This document shows, one piece after another, positions 20,943 to 29,504 of a DNA stretch of 64,000 bases (its first letter is position 1; each line of letters begins with the position of its first letter). The DNA comes from a virus. Under the pieces are notes generated by a model. That model had not been told where the DNA came from. It made no database searches and saw only the letters and a program-made list of their open reading frames with translations. The DNA lies in the IMG/VR virus record IMGVR_UViG_3300043775_000860, positions 1-64,000 of that record; one strand, written 5' to 3'. Both the position numbers and the translations under genes were made by a program.

Positions 20943-23900
20943 ATGTCGAATTTAGCTACGATAGTAAACAACATATTAGCAGATAGTGGAATTGACGATT
21001 TAAACGTAGTTGTCACTACCGGTTCGTATAATAATCCTGCTTGGATTACGGCATTGTCATGGTCAAAAATTACCGGAACGCCAACAACTTTGGCAGGATA
21101 CGGGATAACTGATGCTTATACCAAAACAGAAGTAAACAACATTGTAGCAAACTACCTTCCTTTGTCAGGTGGTACAATGACAGGTACAATTAATTCAAAC
21201 GTATCTTATTTGTCATTTGTTTCTCAAAGTAATGGAACTAGTGCTGCTTGGAGAGGAATAATTGCTACAAAAAATTCATCTGCCGATATATCAACATTTA
21301 TAGGAAACTATACCGGTAGGGGTGGCGTTTTTGGTCATACCAATGCTTTAGATGGATGGAATAATTTATGGGTAAATACACTTGGAATTTATGGACAAGG
21401 AAATGTTTATTTATCTTGGTTTACTTACGTAAAAGGAAATGGTACTGATACGGAGTATCCAATATTACACTCAGGAAACTATACTAACTACGCTGTACAA
21501 ACAACAACTCAATCTAATTGGAATAGCTATAACGTAATTGCTAATGTTGTTGGTCTATTAGCTTGGAAGAACTATGGTAGCAACCATGTTATTTTCGATG
21601 CTTCAGCAAGTACGTCTCCTAGCGGTACTTCAATAAGTAACACTGACAGTCAATATGCATGGGCTCCGGCTTATCCAACTTTAATGGGGTGGAATGGTGG
21701 TCAGACTTACGGCGTTCGTGTCGACCGTGCTCGATTGGCAGATAATGCTGATACCGTAGACGGATTTCATGCGACAAACGCTGCAGGCGGTCTTGCATAC
21801 TATGCGTCTAATGGATACCTGTACGCTCCTGCTTGGATAAATGTAGACAATGGAGGTATATTCTCAGGAACCAATAGCGCACACTTTAGACCTAACCCTA
21901 ATACATATGGTCCATGGTTAATTTCGGGTTCTCGTAATAACTATTCAGGACTTGAATTTGATAGTTTGGTAAATGGGAATGTAGCCTTATCTATTTCAAC
22001 AAGTTCAAACATTACAGGTTTCTATAATACATCGTATGGTTGGCAGTTCTTTTGGAACGGAGGAACAATGTATGTATATAAAAACTCATACGGAGGAGGT
22101 GCACAAGCAACTGTTCTAGACTCTACAAACTTCAACACTTGGGCAGCAGCACTTAATGGTAATACAGGACAGTCGTTTGGAGTTTTTGAATTGACTTATG
22201 CACAAACTCAATTTAATCCTTCATTAGCTCCAAGAACAGGTCTCAATCCTATGTCTATTAAGATGTGGGATAACTACTTTGCAGGCATAGGATTAGGTTC
22301 TGACTATGGAACTGTTTTAGATTATTATGGTAGAAGTGGTCATGTAAACACACAAGTGTATTTTGATGCAAGTGGGGGTAGTTGGTACAGAACTGCATCT
22401 TATGCGGCAGGATGGCAAGGTTGGCAGAAGTACGTTACTGAGAACGGCGCTACATGGAACATTAGCATTTCAGGTGGTTCTGCAACATCTCTTTTATTAA
22501 CATCAAGTGGGTCATATTTAACACAATATGGCAGTGGGACGGTTGGATATGTTTATGCTTTAGCTTCAAATTTATCAGGCTTATTCCCGGCTTCAGATAA
22601 CTCAAATTCTATTATTACAGTTAATAGACATCCGGGTGATTATTACAGTCAGTTAGGATTTAGTTCTAACGGAGAGATTTACTACAGAAGATTTTCTGCT
22701 ACTGTAATTAATACAACTCTACCTTGGGTAACACTTCTTACAAGCAATAACTATAACTCATACGCTCCAACATTAACAGGAGGAGGTGCTAGTGGAACGT
22801 GGAATATCAGCATTACAGGTTCTTCGGGAAGCGTTTCATTTAACAACTTAACAGATAAGACAGGAGGAACAGGAACTTATCAAACAAGTGGTGACTTCCG
22901 TGCTCCTGTGTTCTATGATTCAGATGATACTAGTTATTATCTTAATCCAAATGGCGGTTCTGTACTTTACTACCTTCAGTTGAACGCTGCAGAGTCAATG
23001 GGATTATATGGTATTCGTGGTAGATTTACTAACGAGTATATTCACTTATATAACAAAGTTGGTATAGGAAATCCAAGCGGATGGGGGTCAGGTGAAACGG
23101 CTACTCCATTATTTGGTTTCTCTACATGGGGAGGGAACAATTTTGCTTATGGTAATGGTGCGCTTTCTACTTTTAATGGTCAGGTAAATATAAAGGGTAG
23201 CAGCATGTACGTGTCTGCTAGCCAATTGCACATAGGTCAGCAATCTGCAGGTACTGCTCAAATGAGTTTTGAAAGTTGGGGAGCGTACACAGGTGCAATT
23301 GCAATGAATTCTGCAGGAGCATTTACTTTTGGAGGTCAAGGTGCATCTAGTTGGAATTGGAAAACGTATTGTACATACAATGGCGACTATACCACATCAG
23401 GTAATACTGTTTTATCATTAAGTAGTGGAGGTTCTTTAGTTGCTGTTGGAGATATGCGTTCTCCTATATTCTATGACTCAAGTGACACTAGTTATTATTT
23501 AGACCCTAACAGCACTTCAAATCTATACACCGTAAATGCTGTAAATTTTAGAGCTAGTAACGCAGTATACTTTGGTGGAGGCAATAATTATTTTACATGG
23601 AATGGTTCAGCAATAGCATCAGACTCTGTTGTTGTTTCAAATGTGAGCATGCGTGCTCCAATTTTCTATGACTCCAATGACACTACTTATTACGTAGACC
23701 CTAATGCAACGTCAAATATATATAAGATTAGGATAGGTAATAGTAATGAGATTCCGGGTCTAATTGGAATGGGAGCCGGATATTTGTATGGCATGGGCAT
23801 TAGCAATGCATATACCGCAGTGCATGCTCATCCATCAGCAAATGGTGTTGCTCTTGGTTCTTTTGACGGAACAACGTTTACGTCAAAGTTCTATGTGAAT

Positions 23901-26612
23901 CATGATGGGAATGCTTATGCGATTACGGGAATGTATGCTCCGATATTTTATGACTCTCAAAACACAGCATACTATCTTGACCCTAGTAACTTTTCTAATT
24001 TATATTCAGCCAACTTTGCTAGCACTGTAAACTTTGCATCAGCTACAAATTGGTTTGGAGGATATGGTCCGGGTTCAGGTCCGGGAATAGGATTAGAGAA
24101 TCAAGGTACTTTTGCTCGTTTTGCATTTTGGGGACTTGACTTCTACGATTGGAACGATGGTATAATGATGACCATTAACAATGGATATGTTAGTGCTACA
24201 AGTTCTTTCCGTGCTCCAATATTTTATGACTCTCAGAATACTGATTATTATATAGACCCTAATTTAAATTCCAATCTTTGGAATTTAAGGTTATTAAATG
24301 GTAAGTGGTACACAGTAAACAACGAAAGTGGGAACTCAGTTGATATTTATGTAAGACCTAATGGGGATAATACATACGTTTGGAGACATATATATGGAGG
24401 TAGCAGTACAGGATATGGTGTAGGTGCAGGTGGTTATGGTATATATAACCAAACTTTAGGTGGCGACTATAGTGCTATTTTTAGTTCATCAGGATTTGTA
24501 ACATTCCCTTACTCGGTTAGGTCTCCAATATTTTATGATTCTGCAAATACTAATTATTATTTAGACCCTAATGGAGCTTCTGTATTAGATAGTGTTACGA
24601 CAATTGGTAGGATATATTCTAACGAGTGGATTCAATTCAGTAACTATACAGGTCTTTATTCTCCAAATAACGGAGCGCATTTCCGTCCTAATACCGGTTC
24701 TTATGGACCATGGTTAATTACAGGAACTCGTAATGGTTGGTCAGGAATTGAGTTTGAGAGTTTGGCTAATGGTAATGTTAGCATGATGATTGGCGCTAAT
24801 TCAAATGAAACAGGATTTCATAATAATAGTTATGGATGGCAGTTTCGTTGGACTACCGGAACAATGTATGTATTTAAGGGTACATATGGAGGTGGAACTC
24901 AAGCTACAGTATGGGATAGTGTCAATGCACCTATATCAGTTTCAGCTACTCCTAACACATTAGCCTTAAGAAGTGGGGATGGTGATATTGCTGTAAGAGA
25001 ACTTACGATGACTGTTGGTGTTCAAAGTTTTACACCATCTTCAATGGTGGGTATATATCCAACAACAAATCAAGCTGTAAAAGTAACAGCTTCAGGAACA
25101 AGAGATTTTTTAAATGTTCCTACTAGAACAGGTGGTGATGCTTCGGGAACTTGGAATATTAGTATATATGGAAGTGCAGCTACTGCAACATCATTAACAC
25201 CAAACTATGCAGGTGATAGATATACCAATCCTCAAGTGTATTTCAATAATACAATTGGCCTAAAGGTTGCAATGACAGGAATGCCATACTATTGGTGTGA
25301 CACATTGTGGATTAATGGATATTCAGGTGGTGATGTTCTAAGCATGTGCGCATTGCATACATCTAGAGATGGATATCCTAGAATGTGGATTACTTCTCAA
25401 AATTCTACCGCTACTAGCTATGGAACTTTCTATCAGTTTTTGACGGAATTTAATTATTTAGATTATGCCGTTAGGACCACAAATCAGTCAAATTGGAATA
25501 GTTACAGTGTTATTGCTAATGTAGTAGGATTGTTGGCATGGAAGAATTATGGTAATAGTCACGTTATATTTGATGCTTCAGCAACTACTTCTCCAAGTGG
25601 AGGTTCAATAAATAGAGTTGATGCTCAAAATGCATGGGCAGAATCATATCCAACTCTTATGGGTTGGAATGGAAGTCAGACTTATGGTGTACGTGTAGAC
25701 AGTTCTCGTTATGCAAATATTGCTGACACTTTAGATGGATACCATGAGTATGCATTCATGAGGTATTATGGGTATTCAACTAGTGGTAACTTCCAAACAT
25801 TCCAAGCTACACCGGGAAGACTTAGGTTTGACCAAGTTGGTGATATTGGTAGTGGCGCATGGTCAAATGCTCCAACAGGCATTTATACTTACGGAGGTGT
25901 TCTGAGTTATAGAGGAGACAGTTTTGGTCTTCAAATATATGCTTCTCACACAGGAGGAATGGTGTATAAGACTCAGTGGAATGACGACCAATATTCAGGA
26001 TGGCAAAGAATTCTTGATACTCAGAACTATACATCATATGCCGCTCCAAATGGAGGTGTGCTTACCAATATATTTTATTTCCAAAGTAATCTTGGTTCGT
26101 ATTGCGGTTCATTGTCTAACCCACCATTACAAGTATACTCAACAGGCAATAACTCAGCGTTTTTTTCCTTTCATAAATCAGGAGTATATGCTGTAAATAT
26201 GGGACTTGATGCAGACAACGTACTTCGTATTGGAGGATGGAGTGCTGCAGCAGATAGATGGGTGCTTGATATGAATGGCAATAATACTGTTGCAGGAAAT
26301 ATGACGGCAGTAGCTTTCTTTGAATCATCAGATAAAAGACTTAAAAAGATTGTTGACGAAAACTATCGACTTGAGTCAATCACCTCAATAAAGCCTAAGT
26401 TCTATGAAAAGAACGGAAGGCTTGAGGCAGGATATATTGCTCAGGAAGTTCAAGAGATTTACGCACACGCTGTCCAAGAAGGAGTAGAAGGATACTTGAA
26501 CCTTTCATATGGGCAGGTGCATACGCTTAAGATAGCAAACCTTGAGGATTCTGTTGATGAAATCAAGAAGAAAATCAAGGAATTAGAAGAAAAACTAAAC
26601 TCTTTATATTAA
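20943..26612 (+). CDS. Tail fibre protein 2 with S74 auto-chaperone domain
   Basis: 1889 residues. The middle (about 650-1200) carries six repeats of the type PIFYDSxDTxYYLDPN, a known fibre repeat. Two large Trp/Tyr-rich regions on either side resemble each other (PYGPWLI-like and WKNYGxxHVIFDAS blocks). From about residue 1790 an intramolecular chaperone of the S74 peptidase type begins (FFESSDKRLKK, then GYIAQEVQEI), with the Ser/Lys pair for self-cleavage, and ends in a coiled coil. It probably trimerises, then releases the chaperone. Confidence 0.85.
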   Translation: MSNLATIVNNILADSGIDDLNVVVTTGSYNNPAWITALSWSKITGTPTTLAGYGITDAYTKTEVNNIVANYLPLSGGTMTGTINSNVSYLSFVSQSNGTSAAWRGIIATKNSSADISTFIGNYTGRGGVFGHTNALDGWNNLWVNTLGIYGQGNVYLSWFTYVKGNGTDTEYPILHSGNYTNYAVQTTTQSNWNSYNVIANVVGLLAWKNYGSNHVIFDASASTSPSGTSISNTDSQYAWAPAYPTLMGWNGGQTYGVRVDRARLADNADTVDGFHATNAAGGLAYYASNGYLYAPAWINVDNGGIFSGTNSAHFRPNPNTYGPWLISGSRNNYSGLEFDSLVNGNVALSISTSSNITGFYNTSYGWQFFWNGGTMYVYKNSYGGGAQATVLDSTNFNTWAAALNGNTGQSFGVFELTYAQTQFNPSLAPRTGLNPMSIKMWDNYFAGIGLGSDYGTVLDYYGRSGHVNTQVYFDASGGSWYRTASYAAGWQGWQKYVTENGATWNISISGGSATSLLLTSSGSYLTQYGSGTVGYVYALASNLSGLFPASDNSNSIITVNRHPGDYYSQLGFSSNGEIYYRRFSATVINTTLPWVTLLTSNNYNSYAPTLTGGGASGTWNISITGSSGSVSFNNLTDKTGGTGTYQTSGDFRAPVFYDSDDTSYYLNPNGGSVLYYLQLNAAESMGLYGIRGRFTNEYIHLYNKVGIGNPSGWGSGETATPLFGFSTWGGNNFAYGNGALSTFNGQVNIKGSSMYVSASQLHIGQQSAGTAQMSFESWGAYTGAIAMNSAGAFTFGGQGASSWNWKTYCTYNGDYTTSGNTVLSLSSGGSLVAVGDMRSPIFYDSSDTSYYLDPNSTSNLYTVNAVNFRASNAVYFGGGNNYFTWNGSAIASDSVVVSNVSMRAPIFYDSNDTTYYVDPNATSNIYKIRIGNSNEIPGLIGMGAGYLYGMGISNAYTAVHAHPSANGVALGSFDGTTFTSKFYVNHDGNAYAITGMYAPIFYDSQNTAYYLDPSNFSNLYSANFASTVNFASATNWFGGYGPGSGPGIGLENQGTFARFAFWGLDFYDWNDGIMMTINNGYVSATSSFRAPIFYDSQNTDYYIDPNLNSNLWNLRLLNGKWYTVNNESGNSVDIYVRPNGDNTYVWRHIYGGSSTGYGVGAGGYGIYNQTLGGDYSAIFSSSGFVTFPYSVRSPIFYDSANTNYYLDPNGASVLDSVTTIGRIYSNEWIQFSNYTGLYSPNNGAHFRPNTGSYGPWLITGTRNGWSGIEFESLANGNVSMMIGANSNETGFHNNSYGWQFRWTTGTMYVFKGTYGGGTQATVWDSVNAPISVSATPNTLALRSGDGDIAVRELTMTVGVQSFTPSSMVGIYPTTNQAVKVTASGTRDFLNVPTRTGGDASGTWNISIYGSAATATSLTPNYAGDRYTNPQVYFNNTIGLKVAMTGMPYYWCDTLWINGYSGGDVLSMCALHTSRDGYPRMWITSQNSTATSYGTFYQFLTEFNYLDYAVRTTNQSNWNSYSVIANVVGLLAWKNYGNSHVIFDASATTSPSGGSINRVDAQNAWAESYPTLMGWNGSQTYGVRVDSSRYANIADTLDGYHEYAFMRYYGYSTSGNFQTFQATPGRLRFDQVGDIGSGAWSNAPTGIYTYGGVLSYRGDSFGLQIYASHTGGMVYKTQWNDDQYSGWQRILDTQNYTSYAAPNGGVLTNIFYFQSNLGSYCGSLSNPPLQVYSTGNNSAFFSFHKSGVYAVNMGLDADNVLRIGGWSAAADRWVLDMNGNNTVAGNMTAVAFFESSDKRLKKIVDENYRLESITSIKPKFYEKNGRLEAGYIAQEVQEIYAHAVQEGVEGYLNLSYGQVHTLKIANLEDSVDEIKKKIKELEEKLNSLY

Positions 26613-26629
26613 TTTTAAACAAAAACAAA

Positions 26630-26944
26630 ATGAAAACAATTCAACCCGTAACGGTATGGTACAATGGACAAGAAATTCAAGCAACAGTTCTTGGAGCATT
26701 CGTTCAAAATGACAACCTGTTAAACTCAGCAACGTTTCAATATCAACTTTTGCAACAAATAGCAAGCACAGGTGGGTATTCATACACCCAAGTTGTAGCT
26801 ACCAACTACCTGACCATGACAGGTCAAGACTATCTTGATTGGGATACCAACGACTACGCTTACGCTTGGATTGCTGAGCAATTGAATCTTACCATCACCG
26901 GTGAGTATGTTCCTCCAACCCCTGTTCCTCCCGTACAACCCTAA
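26630..26944 (+). CDS. Fibre-associated protein
   Basis: 104 residues starting MKTIQPVTVWYNGQEIQATV and ending in a Pro-rich tail (VPPTPVPPVQP). The type is common next to fibre genes in Bacteroidota phages. The function is unknown; a fibre tip or assembly factor is possible. Confidence 0.6.
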   Translation: MKTIQPVTVWYNGQEIQATVLGAFVQNDNLLNSATFQYQLLQQIASTGGYSYTQVVATNYLTMTGQDYLDWDTNDYAYAWIAEQLNLTITGEYVPPTPVPPVQP

Positions 26945-26947
26945 CAT

Positions 26948-27664
26948 ATGTCTTGGGCAAGTATAGCAAATAATCAAACTGTATCATTCAACAACTTACA
27001 GGATGCCGTGAACAATGGCGTGTTCACGCTTAAAGCGGCTATTCCTGTAAGTCTTGAACAGATAACAAAATCTGATGCTAATACGCATGTTTACATTAAT
27101 ACGTCCTATGGACCATATGCAAGCAAGGCGAGCAATCAGCTTGTGGTAAAAAGCAACCTTCAAGCTATTACCTATTTTTATCTTTCATATAGTACAGTTG
27201 GATTCAGTGCTGCTTGTTCTGCATACCCAACCACTAGCATTTATTATGCTTCATACGGAAGTACATTACAGAACGGAACTATTATCTATACAGATGCAGG
27301 GCTTACAAACCCTGCACCTGCAGGATATTATTCAGATGGAACTAACTCTTGGCAGATAACGAGTGGAGGATTAGCAGGAGCCTTTTATAACCAAACTCCT
27401 TGTACTCTTCCATGCGAGTGTTATGTTCTTTACAACAATGATAGTATAGATATTTCAATATCTTTCTACGAGTGTGGTGGAAGTACAATAAATCCTGAGT
27501 GCTTGACTTGTCCTGCAGCTTCTCAAATATACTTGTGTATACAGGGTGGCAGAGGAAGTGAATACACTGTAAGTTATGGCACAACATGTGGTGGTGGTCC
27601 AATTCCTGCCTACACGCTTACGGCCTTGGGTACAAACTGTACTACTTCGGGAGATTGTATATAA
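26948..27664 (+). CDS. Cys-rich structural protein with YSDAGLT module
   Basis: 238 residues. The N-terminus MSWASIANNQTVSFNNLQDA is typical of phage fibre-region proteins. The middle holds an IYTDAGLTNPAPAGYYSDG module that recurs in the genes 43785-44030 and 44042-45199. The C-terminal part has ten or more Cys (CTLPCECY, ECLTCPA), suggesting disulfides or metal binding outside the cell. Confidence 0.6.
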   Translation: MSWASIANNQTVSFNNLQDAVNNGVFTLKAAIPVSLEQITKSDANTHVYINTSYGPYASKASNQLVVKSNLQAITYFYLSYSTVGFSAACSAYPTTSIYYASYGSTLQNGTIIYTDAGLTNPAPAGYYSDGTNSWQITSGGLAGAFYNQTPCTLPCECYVLYNNDSIDISISFYECGGSTINPECLTCPAASQIYLCIQGGRGSEYTVSYGTTCGGGPIPAYTLTALGTNCTTSGDCI

Positions 27665-27670
27665 AATACT

Positions 27671-27678
27671 TAAATTTG
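27671..27678 (+). promoter_or_regulatory. TAnnTTTG element before a late gene
   Basis: TAAATTTG, 4 nt before the ATG at 27683. No matching -33 box is seen. Confidence 0.35.
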
Positions 27679-27682
27679 TAAA

Positions 27683-27922
27683 ATGTCAACAATAAATTCA
27701 TACTCTACAGACGGCAATGTTACCTATAACGATAAGCTTATAGGTACAGATGCTGAGGACTCAAACAAAACCAAGAACTTTACGGTTGGTTCAATACTTG
27801 AACTTCCGTTGCCATCAGTCCCCGTGTATGCCAATAACGCTGCCGCATTGGCTGCAGGGTTGGTAGTCGGTAAGGTCTACCGCATCACGGGTACTGATTA
27901 CTTGGGTGTGGTCCACACATAG
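27683..27922 (+). CDS. Short fibre-adaptor-like protein
   Basis: 79 residues. YNDKLIGTDAEDSNKTKNFTV repeats the N-terminal adaptor of tail fibre 1. The C-terminal half (VVGKVYRITGTDYLGVVHT) is a small beta unit. It may be a separate capsid- or tail-attached adaptor, or a remnant of a third fibre gene whose long shaft was lost. Confidence 0.55.
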   Translation: MSTINSYSTDGNVTYNDKLIGTDAEDSNKTKNFTVGSILELPLPSVPVYANNAAALAAGLVVGKVYRITGTDYLGVVHT

Positions 27923-27950
27923 TATCATAAATTAAATCAAATCTAATCAA

Positions 27951-28178
27951 ATGGACATAAGGAAAATATCGGTCGGACCTGACTACAAGGGTGGTGCTAT
28001 GCACTACATTGTAGGGCAAAAGGTTTTGGGCGATACATACGAGATACACCTCATAAAGTTTGAGTCGCAAGTCGGCTCAATTAAGATTTATATTATAAAC
28101 GAGAAACAAGAGGTTATCCTGTGGAAAGAGTTTAATTCCACAATTCCTTTGGCCATCGAATATAATATAAACTATTAA
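27951..28178 (+). CDS. Conserved hypothetical phage protein
   Basis: 75 residues starting MDIRKISVGPDYKGGAMHY. Small beta-rich proteins of this type are common upstream of terminase genes in Bacteroidota phages. The leader AATCAAATCTAATCAA precedes the ATG. Role unknown. The stop overlaps the next start (TAATG). Confidence 0.6.
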   Translation: MDIRKISVGPDYKGGAMHYIVGQKVLGDTYEIHLIKFESQVGSIKIYIINEKQEVILWKEFNSTIPLAIEYNINY

Positions 28179-28741
28179 TGCAGTCACCATTCAACTTTAT
28201 TGTAAAACCAATTGCAGGCAAGAGGTATAACAATACAAAAGATGTAGCAGGAATAGACCTAATCATAAATACCTCAGAAGAAGACCATAAGTTTTCCAAC
28301 AGGTATGCAGAGGTTATAGAGGTTCCATACAAGTACGATGGTCCAATAAGCAAGGGCGACACCCTGCTTGTTCACCATAACGTATTTAAATTCTACAATG
28401 ATATAAAGGGTAGGCAGAAAAGCGGTCGGTCGTTTTTTCGTGATGATGTATTCCTAATTGACCCTGAGCAGTTCTATCTTTATAAAAAAGATGGCAAGTG
28501 GCATACCTATGATAGGCATTGCTTTGTAAAGCCAATAGCTGCTATTGATTCCTATATCAAGAAACCATTTACCAATGAACCCCTCATGGGTATTATGGTA
28601 TATCCTAACGACTATCTCGTATCGCAAGGTGTACGAGAAGGGGACACCATATGCTTCAAACCCGACAGCGAATACGAGTTTGATATTGAAGGGGAGAAGC
28701 TATACCGAATATTCGACCATCAAATAACAATTATACTATGA
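28178..28741 (+). CDS. Possible tandem GroES-like protein
   Basis: 187 residues. Two halves each resemble the GroES core: AEVIEVPYKYDGPISKGDTL in the first and GIMVYPNDY...VREGDTICF in the second, with FLIDPEQFYLY and IFDHQITIIL as the closing strands. If correct it is a double co-chaperonin-like fold lacking a clear mobile loop. It may partner the phage GroEL or serve another assembly role. The assignment is by pattern only. Confidence 0.45.
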   Translation: MQSPFNFIVKPIAGKRYNNTKDVAGIDLIINTSEEDHKFSNRYAEVIEVPYKYDGPISKGDTLLVHHNVFKFYNDIKGRQKSGRSFFRDDVFLIDPEQFYLYKKDGKWHTYDRHCFVKPIAAIDSYIKKPFTNEPLMGIMVYPNDYLVSQGVREGDTICFKPDSEYEFDIEGEKLYRIFDHQITIIL

Positions 28742-29214
28742 ATGTACTTTTATTCGACAACATTATTCAATCTCCTGTAGATTACGTTAATGACATCCTA
28801 GAGAATGACTTTGAGGATATTTACGATGGCGTAAATGTATTCAAGAACATACAGGCTAGGGACCATGACGATGAGTTTGCTCTCTTTGTCAAGGACTTGT
28901 TTTCTGACTACTTTGTGAAATGGAACTTTGTAAGGAAGTCGCCATTGCACCAAGAAGAACCAAACTTCATACACAGTGATGAGATGATGGGTGATGTTAC
29001 TGCGGTTTTATACCTAAGCGGAAACCACCCGGAAGAAGATGGCACTACCCTGTATGATGATGACAACAAGCCTGCTTGCGTTATTCACTCAAAGTTTAAT
29101 AGGGCGGTTATGTTTGACTCTAGCGTCCCTCACTCTAGGAACATATTTGAGAACTTCGGAGAAGAAGACAACGCTAGATTGATTCAAGTCATATTTCTTA
29201 AAAAGAAGAGATGA
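28738..29214 (+). CDS. 2-oxoglutarate/Fe(II)-dependent oxygenase-like protein
   Basis: 158 residues. The iron-binding triad is visible: His79 and Asp81 in IHSDEMMGD, and His132 in VPHSR, with Arg147 (NARLIQV) positioned to bind 2-oxoglutarate. GTTLYD in between fits the double-stranded beta-helix. Members hydroxylate proteins or nucleic acids. It sits just before the packaging genes with a four-base overlap to the previous gene; the substrate is unknown. Confidence 0.7.
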   Translation: MNVLLFDNIIQSPVDYVNDILENDFEDIYDGVNVFKNIQARDHDDEFALFVKDLFSDYFVKWNFVRKSPLHQEEPNFIHSDEMMGDVTAVLYLSGNHPEEDGTTLYDDDNKPACVIHSKFNRAVMFDSSVPHSRNIFENFGEEDNARLIQVIFLKKKR

Positions 29215-29504
29215 GAGATTCAAAAGAAGTGAAGCTAAAGATAATCGAGGCGGGTCATCAAGCTGTCGAACAGCTTATTAAGGTGGCAAAGGAGGATATT
29301 ATTAAGCATGACCCTGAGGATGAATTATCTGCAGACAGGCTTAAGAACGCTGCGGCTACTAAGAAACTTGCAATCTTTGACGCTTTTGAGATTCTCAACA
29401 GAATCGAGTCGGAGAGGGAGGCAATAGAAATGCTTGATAAAGGAATAAATAGAACAGATACAAAACAAGGATTTGCAGAAAGAAGGTCTATATCAGGTCG
29501 TTAA
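29211..29504 (+). CDS. Possible small terminase subunit
   Basis: 97 residues, helical (LKNAAATKKLAIFDAFEIL), directly before TerL and overlapping it by 32 bases. Size, composition and position fit a small terminase-like DNA-recognition protein, but no helix-turn-helix is certain. Confidence 0.45.
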   Translation: MRDSKEVKLKIIEAGHQAVEQLIKVAKEDIIKHDPEDELSADRLKNAAATKKLAIFDAFEILNRIESEREAIEMLDKGINRTDTKQGFAERRSISGR

